A DNA stretch of 64,000 nt from assembly GCF_032854445.1 (NCBI RefSeq), contig NC_088297.1:6075991-6139990 (forward strand). The letters are read 5' to 3'. This DNA is from Liolophura sinensis (lineage: Eukaryota > Mollusca > Polyplacophora > Chitonida > Chitonidae). The notes below the pieces were generated by a model that saw only the letters and a list, made by a program, of their open reading frames with translations, made no database searches and was not told the origin of the DNA. The position numbers and the translations under genes were made by a program. Below, in pieces: positions 53,300 to 64,000 of the stretch; position 1 is the stretch's first letter; every line of letters begins with the position of its first letter.

Positions 53300-56232
53300 A
53301 TACTTGAACGTGTATTGTCCTTCCTGTACATCCATGTGTACATGAACATTATGCTGGCTGTTGTTCATACTTGGACATGTATTGTCCTTCATGTACCGCC
53401 ATGTGTACATGTACGTTAAGCTGGCTGTTGTTCATACATGGACATGTATTGTCCTTCGTGTACCTCCTTGTGTACATGAACATTATGCTGGCTGTTGTTC
53501 ATACTTGGACATGTATTTTCCTTCATGTACCTCCATGTGTACAGGTACATTAAGTTGGCTGTGTTTCGTACATGGACATGTATTGTCCTTCATGTACATC
53601 TATGTGTACATGTACATTAAGCTGGCTGTTGTTCATACTTGGACATGTATTTTCCTTCATGTACCTCCATGTGTACATGTACATTAAGTTGGCTGTGTTT
53701 CATACATGGACATGTATTTTCCTTCGTATACCTCCATGTGTACATGTACATAAAGCTGGCTGTTGTTCATACCTGGACATGGACATGTATTGTACTTCAT
53801 GTACCTCCATGTGTACATGAACATGTACATTAAGCTGGGTGTTGTTCATACATGGACATGTATTGTCCTTTGTGTGTCTCCATGTGTACATGAACATTAT
53901 GCTGGCTGTTGTTCATACATGGACATGTATTGTCCTTTGTGTGTCTCCATATGTACATGAACATTATGCTGGCTGTTGTTCATACTTGGACATGTATTGT
54001 CCTTTGTGTGTCTCCATATGTACATGAACATTATGCTGGCTGTTGTTCATACATGGACATGTATTGTCCTTTGTGTGTCTCCATGTGTACATGAACATTA
54101 TGCTGGCTGTTGTTCATACATGGACATGTATTGTCCTTTGTGTGTCTCCATGTGTACATGAACATTATGCTGGCTGTTGTTCATACATGGACATGTATTG
54201 TCCTTTGTGTGTCTCCATATGTACATGAACATTATGCTGGCTGTTGTTCATACTTGGACATGTATTGTCCTTCGTGTACCTCCATGTGTACATGTACATT
54301 AAGCTGGCTGTTGTTCATACCTGGACATGGACATGTATTGTCCTTCGTGTACCTCCATGTGTACATGTACATTAAGCTGGCTGTTGTTCATACATGGACA
54401 TGGACACGTATTGTACTTCGTGTACCTCCATGTGTACATGTACATTAAGCTGGCTGTTGTTCATATCTGGACATGGACATGTATTTTCCTTCGTGTACCT
54501 GCATGTGTACATGTACATTGAGATGGCTGTTGTTCATACATGGACATGTATTTTCCTTCATGTACCTCCATGTGTACATGTACATTGAGATGGCTCTTGT
54601 TCATACATGGACATGTATTTTCCTTTATGTATCTCCATGTGTACATGGACATTATGGTGGCTGTTGTTCATACTTGGACATGTATTTTCCTTCATGTACC
54701 TCCATGTGTACATGTACATTAAGCTGGCTGTTGTTCATACCTGGACATGTATTGTCCTTCGTGTACCTCCATGTGTACATGTACATTAAGCTGGCTGTTG
54801 TTCATACCTGGACATGGACATGTATTGTCCTTCGTGTACCTCCATGTGTACATGTACATTAAGCTGGCTGTTGTTCATACCTGGACATGGACACGTATTG
54901 TACTTCGTGTACCTCCATGTGTACATGTACATTAAGCTGGCTGTTGTTCATATCTGGACATGGACATGTATTTTCCTTCGTGTACCTGCATGTGTACATG
55001 TACATTGAGATGGCTGTTGTTCATACATGGACATGTATTTTCCTTCATGTACCTCCATGTGTACATGTACATTGAGATGGCTCTTGTTCATACTTGGACA
55101 TGTATTTTCCTTCATGTACCTGCATGTGTACATGTATATTGAGATGGCTCTTGTTCATACATGGACATGTATTTTCCTTCATGTACCTCCATGTGTACAT
55201 GTACATTGAGATGGCTCTTGTTCATACATGGACATGTATTTTCCTTCATATACCTGCATGTGTACATGTACATTGAGATGGCTCTTGTTCATACATGGAC
55301 ATGTATTTTCCTTCATGTACCTCCATGTGTACATGTACATTAAGCTGGCTGTTGTTCATACCTGGACATGGACATGTCCTTCGTGTACCGCCATGTGTAC
55401 ATGTACATTAAGTTGGCTATGTTTCGTACATGGACATGTATTGTCCCTTCATGTACATCTATGTGTACATGTACATTAACCTGACTCTTGTTCATACATG
55501 GACATGTATTGTCCTTCGTGTACCTCCATGTGTACATGTACATTAAGCTGGTTGTTGTTCATACATGGACATGTATTGTTTTTCGTGTACCGCCACGTGT
55601 ACATGTACATTAAGCTGGCTGTTGTTCATACATGGACATGTATTGTCCTTCGTGTACATCCATGTGTACATGTACATTAAGCTGGTTGTTGTTCATACAT
55701 GGACATGTATTGTTTTTCGTGTACCGCCACGTGTACATGTACATTAAGCTGGCTGTTGTTCATACATGGACGTATTATCCTTCGTGTACCTCCATGTGTA
55801 CATGTGCATTCAGCTGGCTGTCGTTCATACCTGGACATGTATTGTTCATCATGTACATCCATGTGTACAATTACATTAAGCTGGCTGTTGTTCATACATG
55901 GACATGTATTGTTTTTCGTGTACCGCCACGTGTACGTGTACATTAAACTGGCTGTTGTTCATACCTGGACATGTATTGTCCTTCATGTACTGCCATGTGT
56001 GCATGTACATTAAGCTGGCTGTTGTTCATACCTGGACATGGACATGTATTGTCCTTCATGTACATCCATATGTACATGTACATTAAGCTGGCCGTTGTTC
56101 CTACATGGACATGTATTGTCCTTTGTGTATCTCCATGTGTACATGTACATTAAGCTGGCTGTTGTTCCTACATGGACATGTATTGTCCTTCATGTACATC
56201 CATATGTACATGTACATTCAGCTGGTTGTGCC
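53300..56232. repeat. 67-bp tandem array, about 43 copies
   Basis: Unit TACATTAAGCTGGCTGTTGT TCATACATGGACATGTATTG TCCTTCGTGTACCTCCATGT GTACATG. Some copies gain a 6-bp ACATGG. Variant blocks occur: TGTGTGTCTCC at 53870-54220 and GAGATGG at 54510-55280. Confidence 0.97.
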
Positions 56233-56424
56233 GTAAACATCTGTACATGTGAAAGTTTTGTCAGCTTCTCTCACTGATTTAATGTTTACATTACATGGCA
56301 TGTAGGAAAGTTTTGTCAACTTCTTGTACTGATTTATATGACATGTATAGATGAGATATTCTCAAGTACAGCATTCAATCCCAATGCTGTATTTGGCAAT
56401 GGGAGACTCAAGGATGAGTTACAT

Positions 56425-57065
56425 GCACATGTGTACACACGGCTCAAAGAGGAGTATAACACATCTTCTCTGACGGTATATATATATGTGTGTGTATATA
56501 TGTACATACACACAAGACTCAAAGGCAGTATAACACATCGTTTTTCTTCTGTGATGTCTGTATGTATATACACAAGGTTCTAAAAGTAGTGGAACACACC
56601 GTTTTCTGTTGTGACATTATGTGTACATGTATGTATACAGAACGCTCAAAGCACAGTATAACACCTCATTTTTTTTCTGTGACATTGGTAACCTGTAGAT
56701 GTATACACAAGGCTCAAAGTGCAGTATAACACATCGTTTTTCTTCTGTGACATCGGTACATATATACACAAGGCTCAAATTGTAGCATAACACATTGTTT
56801 TTCTTCTGTGACATTGTGTACATGTACACACAAGGCTCAAAGACCAGTAGAACACATCCTTTTTCTTCTGTGACGTTGGTACATGTACACACAAGGCTCA
56901 AAGACCAGTAGAACACATCCTTTTTCTTCTGTGACGTTGGTACATGTACACACAAGGCTCAAAGACCAGTAGAACACATCCTTTTTCTTCTGTGACGTTG
57001 GTACATGTACACACAAGGCTTAATGCCCAGTAGAACACATCCTTTTTCTTCTGTGACATTGCAGT
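56425..57065. repeat. 61-bp tandem array, about 10 copies
   Basis: Unit CACACAAGGCTCAAAGACCA GTAGAACACATCCTTTTTCT TCTGTGACGTTGGTACATGTA. The left copies are diverged; the three right-hand copies are near identical. Confidence 0.95.
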
Positions 57066-57370
57066 GCCTGTGTACTTCATATGTGGTTTATGACATATAT
57101 ACACTGTTAATTTTGATCCAACAAAGGAGAGAACAAAAGAGCTCATAAGTTGAGCTTTACCCTGTTTTGTTACAGGCGGAAAGTAGCTTTATGAATTCTC
57201 CATTAAACTAACGAGTGTGCATGAAGTAAGGAGTGTGGAAGAAGTTATTAGCTTGTCATACGTCACTGGTTTTCTCCTGATGCTTGGTTTTCTCCACCTA
57301 TAAAACTGACCATCACATGGCTGAAAAATTCTTCAGTACATGTATTATATGCTGTTAGAAAACAGTTTAA

Positions 57371-57599
57371 TTGCCTACTAGCTGAGGCAGTTAGCACGCC
57401 GTAATGAACCCGGAGCCGCTCACCAATGCAGTCACTGTGAGTTCAAGTCCAGCTCATGCTGGCTTCCTCTTTGGCAGTATGTGGGAAGGTCTGTCAGCAA
57501 CCTGCAGATGGTCATGGGTTTTTCCAACCATAATGCTGTTCTCCATCGTAAGAGAAATTTTCTTGAGTATGGCATATAACACCAATCAAATAAATAAAT
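57371..57599 (+). mobile_element. SINE family A, near full length, diverged
   Basis: GCTGAGGCAGTTAGCACGCC, B box GAGTTCAAGTCC, body with a short deletion, tail CAATCAAATAAATAAATTA. Confidence 0.88.
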
Positions 57600-58572
57600 T
57601 AGTAATTAATAAATAAGGTGGTGTTTTTTTGTGTGTTTCAGATCCAGTGTGAGACAAGCCACACGCCTATGGAGTTTGTCAACAGCGGAGATTACTGTCA
57701 GGCTCAACATGAGTAGAGGCCTCGCGCGTGAATGCCGTCTGTAGTCCTTGCGATTCTTCAGCAAACCTTGAAGCCCAAGGGGCACAACTCTACTTTCATT
57801 ATCCTTAATGTGACTGAAGCGCCACCTAGTGTGGACAAAGAGGAGTGTTGGCTGAATGGGGTAAAGCGTGGCACGGTCTGGATCCAATATTAGCCAGACA
57901 TCTGAAACCTACCCTCAGGACCCTGTTTTTACATTGTCTTTCACCAATCAGGTACTTTGTAACCTTTAACATATAATTTACATCCCAGAAACCGTGATTC
58001 TTCGGGATTGTCTCCCCCTTGAAAAGTGTGTCGAGATCACAGCAGACTGAACTGGAAGCAACTACTTCTGCAGTAGTGAAAGTGAAAGTAGGAAGCCATT
58101 CAGCCTCCTTAATGATATTAGTGTACATGTACCTGTACATACACAGACTGTGCTGTCATATATGCACACTCAACCGAGAATAAATATTGACTGGCATATG
58201 TGTGTATATATAAATATATTATTATATATATATATATATATATGTACAAGTAGGTGTATGTATACAGTCTCTGTATAGATCATTTAATGTATGAAGAGTA
58301 TTATAATATTAAGGCGTATTTTATGCCCAACGTGTGATATCCTTTGACGTCGTGACCTCCAGGTATAAAGCGACCAAAGGGAGAGAACTCTTTGTCATTC
58401 TGCATTTTTTATCATTACCTTGAATGTGGTGTTCTGTGTCAACCAGCCTGTGACTTCAAAACATTATTATCACCGGTATTATTGCTTCTCTAACTGAACA
58501 AAGCGGGCAGGTTTTCCGTGAACCTGTGTTGTGATTCCTGAAGAGGTCAGTCCTTTTTGCTTTCTCGACCAG
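57600..58572. other. No gene seen, directly upstream of the PTP4A coding exons
   Basis: An (AT)n run at about 58216-58243. An acceptor-like TTTGTGTGTTTCAG at about 57642 has no matching donor nearby. It ends in the pyrimidine tract TCCTTTTTGCTTTCTCGACCAG that precedes the first coding exon. Confidence 0.4.
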
Positions 58573-58590
58573 CATTTGTGGAATCGTAGC

Positions 58591-58704
58591 ATGACAACAA
58601 AGATGAAGCTTCAGCGCCCAGAACCCGCGGAAATACAGCACAAGAACATGAGATTCCTAATCACAGATCGGCCGACGGATGCCACCATAGAGGGCTACAT
58701 CGAG
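58591..58704 (+). CDS. PTP4A: PTP4A coding exon 1 (residues 1-38)
   Basis: [20 protein letters not shown] then [18 protein letters not shown]. The exon probably starts at 58573 after CTCGACCAG, giving 18 bases of UTR. Donor GAG|GTGAGG, phase 0. Confidence 0.93.
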
Positions 58705-61700
58705 GTGAGGCCTGTCAGACATTCTCTCCTCCCACACTGTCCACTGAGCACATTGTGCATGTCCTTGACTGGTACAAGTGAACAAGCCCCTAACTGCATG
58801 CATGTGTAGGCTTTTTTAGACTGGTGCTGTGCTGGGTCCAGTTGTTCCAAAGTGTATTAGCTAAGACACATTTTATATTTAAATTTTCAGTAAAACTCAG
58901 CAGTCAGCGCAGTTCGTCAAAGTACAATGTATAACAGCAACAATTTTAGTTGATATTCAGTATGATGTTACACTTTTTTTTTTTTTTTTGTTTTAGGCTG
59001 AGTACAAAATTGAAGACTCGGCTTAAACTTAAATCTGGTATTAAACCAGTTTTGAACAACTGGACCCTGTCCTCCTTAAAGTGTGTGCCTTGCCCCATTT
59101 TCGCGTGATACAGTGTTAATGGGTTACTCGTAAAACTTCTTCCCCGTCCTAAACTGTGAACTCTTTTGTTCATTTCTTTTATATTACGATTCATTTATTG
59201 GTATATGTATATGTGTGCTTCTAAAACACAGGCATGCTGTTGCAGGCCTTTGATTTTTGAAGAGTGATATTACAGGCCTTTGATTTTTGAGGCGTGCTAA
59301 TACAGGCCTTTGATTTTTGAGGCATGCTATTACAGGCTTTAGATTTTTAAGGCATGCTATTACACTACCACGCCTTACACATTCCTTAAACAATGGTTAG
59401 GTGTGCTAATAACACACACCTGATGTATAAGTAATCAAGTCAGGGGAGAAGGAATTTAGGTGGGCTAATCACATACCTGTTAAACACAAACACGAAGGTG
59501 TGCAGTTCACTCTAGACTAAGAAACAACTTCACAGCCCTGGTTTTGATGTTTAGTTATCTCCAAATCTAGACTCAGTTGCTTTCACATGTTTTGTGGTTT
59601 AATCTGATCTACGTGTGGTTCCAACCCTGGATGGAACCACATCCAGGTCGTAACAGAGACTGTTTCAGTTTCGAAACTGTGGTCTAAATGTAGTTCAGCT
59701 TCTGACTTTAGATGGGATGCCTTTCATAACCTGTTTGAGCTTTGTTGGATGTAGTTTCAAATCTACACCAGATAGATTGTAATCGCTTATCTGAATCAAA
59801 AGATGAAATAAACTGAGAGTAATTGAGCTTAATGTATCACCATTTGAGCCGTGCTATTACAGGCATTTATTATGTACATGTACATGTGCTCTCAACCAAA
59901 TTTACACAATTTCAGTGGCATGTGCAGTATTAAAGAACTGTGGCAAAAGGACGAAGTATGACGTAAAACACAAATCAAATAAATACAGTATGTCAAAATG
60001 GCTGTTGGTCTTGTTAAGTTGTCCAACTTGTAGGTGAATTTAGAATTTGCATTTCTAACACAGGTTGGCTATGATACCCTTCTTGCACCCAGAATTACAC
60101 TTTAAATGTAGATCTACATCCATTGTATTCCTGAAAAACCTTCATGAACTGAAAGCTGGAATGCATTTTTGAGGGTGCTTTTGTTACGAGGTCTAAACTT
60201 TTATTCCAAGTCTTAATTTAAGTGGAGATCTACCCCTATCTTTTGGCCTAAATGCTCAGGTAGTATTTCTAGGTCCGATTTCAGATTTTAAAATATGGTA
60301 TTAAAGCTTATTTTTGCGCTTTGGAAATTGAAATTTTGCCTCCCTCATTAACGTTATCTAAAGATGAACGTGTTTAAATTTCAACTTCCAGTGTCAAGGA
60401 CTGTGCAGAGTAGAGAGTTTCTGAAGTTTGACTTAATTCAGAAACGGCTTTGTGGAAACAGCCTGAGGGCTCAATCTAGGTTAATTCAAAGTCTCCTACC
60501 TGGACGTTGCTTTTCCAGAATTGATGAAAATAGCCCACTTCTTAGGCAAAGACAGACCAAAAGTAGCCCTTTTAACTTTTTAATGCCCTTTGTAATCAAG
60601 TTAGGATGCCTGCCTGGCACCACCCAGGTTAGAGCCTGCATTCTGGTACTGTACATGTGTCAAGCCGAATGGCATGTTGATGTAATGCTGTCTTTGGTCA
60701 AAGGGAGATAAATTTAGACTATTGGTTGATTAGTAGTACATCCTGAAGTAAATCTTTACTCTAGCTTATTTTCTTTGTTGTTGCAGGAACTTAAAAAACA
60801 TGGTGCTAAAGACGTTGTGAGAGTTTGCGAGCCAACTTACACCACGGAGAAACTTCGCTCCCAGGGTATCAGAGTATTGGTGAGTAACAATGACAACAAC
60901 AACAACAACAACCATGTGGGCTTGTCTGTCTGATACTGAGCTGGAGTTTCATGAAACATATTAACATGTAGTTTCACACGTGCACACAACTTCTGTACAT
61001 AGGGTACGGTTAAATTGATTTTACAGTTGAAATAAAGCCCAGAAAGAATGAGAAGGCGGCGTATTTTTGTATCTCTTAAAGTGGTGCTAATCCCGTAAAG
61101 TGGTGCTAATCCTGTAAGGTGGTGCTAATCCGGTAAGGTGGTGCTAATCAGGTGCTAATCCGGTAAGGTGGTGCTAATTCCTTCAGGTGGTGCTAATGTG
61201 AAGCAGGACCTTGCGCCATCTTGAAAAGATTGTTGCGCATCATCTGGTTTGTTGCAGAATGTTAGTTCCTGCTGTATTTATCGTTCTGTCTTTATTGTGA
61301 CGACGTCATGATAAACTGGGAAATAAACATGTGACGTCAATAAAAGGACCCCAATGTCCTACTGCCGGGCATGCCAGGTCCCCATTGGTTAATATTGAAT
61401 TCAATTCACATGATTGAATCCAGCCGTGGTTGATTCGTCTGCGGCTTTAATAAAATCTTTGTTAGTTCATGTAGCTGAAGAATGGCAGTGGTTTACTTTG
61501 GGTACTTTGGCCTCTCTCACCCATAAGTCTATCCAACGTATGCGAAAACTTCTTGAGAACTGGTCGGTTAATAACATACAATGTTGTCTGTGGACAGGAC
61601 TGGGAGTTTGATGACGGCAGCCCACCCCCTAACAAAGTGGTGGAGGACTGGTTTGGCCTTCTCAAAACACGCTTCCGAGAGGAGCCGGGCTGCTGCGTGG

Positions 61701-63575
61701 CTGTTCACTGCGTTGCGGGTTTGGGAAGGTAAGAGCAGACAAAAAATATACCGTATTGGGATAAATACAAAAAGGGGAATCAATAGGATTGGTTACTAGG
61801 TTTTTTATTTTATTATTCTGGAGAAATGAAAAGGATAAGGGTTATTTAGATACATACTGTAAGAGAAAAAATTATTTAAATATGTATCAAAAGTTTAATA
61901 TTGTAATTTTTCAACCTTTTCTTTGTGCTTTGCAAGCATGTTCTGAAGGTATTATTTTCTGTTTACTGAAAAAATTCCACTTTTTGTGAACCACTGAAAC
62001 TGGGGAATCCAACCAGTGTAGTTTTGTCTCCAAAATCAAGTGAAAAATGTGCATAAATTGGACTGAAAGTTACTCTTTTATATGAGAAGATGTTGGGGAA
62101 TTAGGGTATAAAAATTAACATAAGGACCATTCATTGAGTGTCAGTCAGCTTTAATATGCTTAAAAAATATATCTTTGGCCCCAGGAGGCTCTAAGGTTTC
62201 ATTGGTGTAGATTTGACAGACATTTCATTGTGATTAAATGCCAGACCCTGGTGGGTCAGAGCCATTTTGAGGCACATGTATTGGTTATATGTCACTGTAA
62301 AGTGAAATTTTGTGTAATGAAAATACTGTGCGGAGATTTTATCTCTTCAAGCTCAAAACTCCAGTCTAATACATGCACATGCACTTCGTCACTTCTGTGG
62401 ATGGTTAGAGGAAAAGGAAACTAGTTCATACTTAACACAGATGAAGTCTAGACTTCATTGATTGATGGATGGAATCGTACTGAATCATGAAGGGAGGATG
62501 ATGGTAAGGGAATATGGCTCTGAATTTCCAGACTGTGGAAGGGATCATTGATTGGAAAATTTCCAAATCTGGCTTAATGTCTGAAAACTTCCAAGCATTC
62601 CAAGCTACCACTTTATACAAAGTAGTATGAAGGGCTGGATGACTGTGTAGCAAAAACAAGGGAAGTAACTCCACCAAGTGTGTTGTGACATGAGTGGTGT
62701 GTGGCTACTTCCCTTGATACAGGTGACATGAACACATCTGGAGACGTACCACTTCATGTTTATTTGTGTGATCTGATTGGTGGAAATCCAGTCATTGAAG
62801 GCATCCAGAAATGTCATAAATTAGACAGACGATTAAGATTAACGAAGTATTTCGTCTTGCAGGGCCCCTGTTCTGGTGGCATTAGCACTTATTGAAGGGG
62901 GCATGAGGTATGAAGATGCTGTGGAGCTTATACGGAGGTAAGGTTTCCACTCAACTCCTCCAAACTATGAAGTTAAAAATCATTTACACATTATGTTGCT
63001 TAATGCATTTGCAGACTTCTTATTATTCACTACACTGTGAGTTCAAGTCCAGCTCATGCTGGCTTCCTCTCCGGCCGTACGCGAGAAGGTCTGTCAGCAA
63101 CCTACAGATGGTCGTAGGTTTCCTCCGGGCTCTTCCTGATTTCATCCCACCATGATGCTGGCCGCCGTCGTATGAGTGAAATATTCTTGAGTACGGCATA
63201 AAACACCAATCAAATAAAGAAAGAAATAAATAAATATAATTCACTAAAATTTCTTTGTCTCTCTAAACATGTTAGAGAACATGTGGACAACATTTCCGAG
63301 GTGATTGGTGAATGGGCATGTGCCAACCATTACCACGACATGAACAAATTAGAGCATGTATTAATCACTGCCTCCAAAGAAAGCACTTTGATATATTCTT
63401 CACATTATTTTTCCCATTTAATTTGTATGGCTTATATATTCTGTTTTTATCCTGTCTTTTCAGGAAACGCCGGGGTGCAATCAATTCCAAACAGTTGTCA
63501 TATTTAGAACATTACCGTCCAAAGTCACGGCTTAAGCTGCGCGGGAACGGCAACAAGCAATGTACGCTTATGTGA
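58591..63575 (+). CDS. PTP4A: PRL-type protein tyrosine phosphatase (PTP4A family), complete, five coding exons
   Basis: Phosphatase of regenerating liver: a small prenylated dual-specificity-like phosphatase of the plasma membrane and endosomes. In animals the family binds CNNM magnesium transporters. Spliced length is 174 residues (human PRLs 167-173). Visible features: [12 protein letters not shown] near residue 18, the redox partner Cys52 (VRVCE), a WPFDD-type loop reading WEFDD with general acid Asp75, the P-loop [11 protein letters not shown] with Cys107 and Arg113 (Ala114 after it, as in PRLs), the basic C-terminus RPKSRLKLR, and CAAX box CTLM. ATG 58591 has A at -3; ATG 58603, four codons later, would also serve. 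All junctions are GT-AG with matching phases. Neighbours: divergent to AP4E1. Odd: Pro to Glu in the WPFDD loop. One copy cannot be assigned to vertebrate PTP4A1, 2 or 3. Confidence 0.96.
58832..59069. mobile_element. MITE related to 47583-47739
   Basis: Left end CTGGGTCCAGTTGTTCCAAAG TG, right end CCAGTTTTGAACAACTGGAC CC. It is about 80 bp longer than the other copy, with poly-T near 58976-58990. It is in a PTP4A intron. Confidence 0.65.
59230..59365. repeat. 30-bp tandem array, 4-5 copies
   Basis: Unit ACAGGCCTTTGATTTTTGAG GCGTGCTATT. The remaining 59366-60786 of this PTP4A intron shows no gene. Confidence 0.93.
59950..59987 (+). mobile_element. SINE family A tail remnant
   Basis: GACGAAGTATGACGTAAAAC ACAAATCAAATAAATA. 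Confidence 0.6.
60787..60879 (+). CDS. PTP4A: PTP4A coding exon 2 (residues 39-69)
   Basis: [20 protein letters not shown] then [11 protein letters not shown]. Acceptor GTTGTTGCAG|GAA, donor TTG|GTGAGT. It contains the conserved Cys52. Confidence 0.95.
61078..61200. repeat. 18-19 bp tandem array
   Basis: About seven copies of GTGGTGCTAATCCGGTAAG between PTP4A coding exons 2 and 3. Each carries GGTAAG on the sense strand. Confidence 0.9.
61598..61728 (+). CDS. PTP4A: PTP4A coding exon 3 (residues 70-112 plus part of 113)
   Basis: [43 protein letters not shown] plus AG. Acceptor TGTGGACAG|GAC, donor GGAAG|GTAAGA. The intron splits the catalytic Arg113 codon. Confidence 0.96.
62863..62937 (+). 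CDS. PTP4A: PTP4A coding exon 4 (residues 113-137 plus part of 138)
   Basis: Completes Arg113 and reads [20 protein letters not shown] to ELIR plus AG. Acceptor CGTCTTGCAG|GGC, donor GGAG|GTAAGG. Confidence 0.96.
63033..63238 (+). mobile_element. SINE family A, 5'-truncated, in a PTP4A intron
   Basis: Starts CACTGTGAGTTCAAGTCCAG at the B box and ends CAATCAAATAAAGAAAGAAA. The direct repeat ATTCACTA is at 63025-63032 and 63239-63246. Confidence 0.88.
63464..63575 (+). CDS. PTP4A: PTP4A coding exon 5 (residues 138-174, stop)
   Basis: [39 protein letters not shown]. Acceptor CTGTCTTTTCAG|GAA. The polybasic segment plus a CAAX box ending in Met predicts farnesylation rather than geranylgeranylation. 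Confidence 0.96.
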
Positions 63576-63678
63576 ACCCACAACCATCTCCCGGTCATAC
63601 TCCACTTCAGCTGGAGGAGTCACAGCTTCAGAAAAATCTATAGGATTTTATTTTATTGGGCCACTAAAGGAAAAATGA

Positions 63679-63684
63679 AATAAA
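63679..63684 (+). terminator. PTP4A polyadenylation signal
   Basis: AATAAA 104 bases after the stop codon, followed within 30-60 bases by GT- and T-rich sequence, predicts a short 3' UTR ending near 63700. Confidence 0.65.
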
Positions 63685-63719
63685 GTAATCTAATGTGGCA
63701 GTTTTCATTTATCTGTTTC

Positions 63720-64000
63720 TTTTTTTTTTTTTTTTTTTTTTTCCCCCACCAGTCAGACAAAATATGTTTCACATTTTGACAGTGTTCAAATAGGTTGTTA
63801 TTTTTTTTTTTGTTGAACACCTCCCCCCACCCATGTTATGTCATGTGATAATCCTGCCTATCAGTAGTTAGAAGTTGTTATTTTTTCATTTCCAAATGTT
63901 CCAGTTTAAAATTCACTTGACTTGGGTAAGGCTGCATCTGTTTACTGTAGCTATCTCTGAATGGTCATGCCGTCTGCCTTGTTCAGGTGCTATTGGAGTA
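63720..64000. other. Downstream flank of PTP4A
   Basis: Poly-T runs at 63720-63742 and 63802-63811, then unique AT-rich sequence. No gene seen. Confidence 0.4.

Noticed and set aside
53361-56277. Dozens of overlapping 60-129 codon frames
   Set aside because: Repeat artefacts of the 67-bp array; no unique sequence, no splice structure, both strands equally open.
57606-58140. Minus-strand frames of 93 and 104 codons upstream of PTP4A
   Set aside because: No recognised domain; they overlap each other in different frames and the splice signals are poor.

Overview
The window is eukaryotic (metazoan) genomic DNA. It has short exons with GT/AG borders, long introns, many tRNA-derived SINEs and long tandem-repeat arrays. 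The abundant SINE, with its '...GGCGTAAAACACCAATCAAATAAATAAA' tail, looks lophotrochozoan and most like a bivalve mollusc to me; that is recognition, not a search. I saw no bacterial-type genes, operons or CRISPR.

Left part (1-21.6 kb, minus strand): fourteen coding exons of AP4E1, the epsilon large subunit of the AP-4 adaptor complex. They join in frame into 594 residues that I can align to the vertebrate protein across nearly all of the adaptin trunk. The 3' half of the gene (hinge and ear) lies off the window's left edge. One intron (1746-2318) is not GT-AG: it has the full set of signals of an AT-AC, U12-type intron. The other introns are packed with repeats: a 59-bp array (44 copies), a 65-bp array (36 copies), a 143-bp satellite made from SINE sequence, and 91-, 42-, 35-, 29- and 25-bp arrays. 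Exon 5 is remodelled on both sides. A SINE's target-site duplication spans its 3' splice site, and a 29-bp array copies its 3' end together with its 5' splice site.

Middle (21.6-26.1 kb): the interval between two divergent genes. It holds a small non-autonomous LTR retrotransposon (22584-24211, TRIM-like, with a SINE nested in it), more SINE fragments, and a promoter-like block near 26.0 kb followed by a good splice donor.

Right part (58.6-63.7 kb, plus strand): five coding exons of a PRL-type phosphatase (PTP4A family). They give a complete 174-residue protein with the HCX5R active site and a C-terminal CAAX box, followed by a polyadenylation signal. I infer that a noncoding first exon ends at 26165, which would make intron 1 about 32.4 kb. 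That interval holds no gene I recognise, but it has SINEs, MITE-like elements, a 62-bp array (50.9-53.0 kb), a 67-bp array (53.3-56.2 kb), a 61-bp array (56.4-57.1 kb) and several shorter ones.

The two genes are not known to work together: AP-4 sorts cargo at the trans-Golgi, and PRL phosphatases act at membranes in growth and magnesium-transport signalling. The most unusual material is the interplay between repeats and splice sites within AP4E1.
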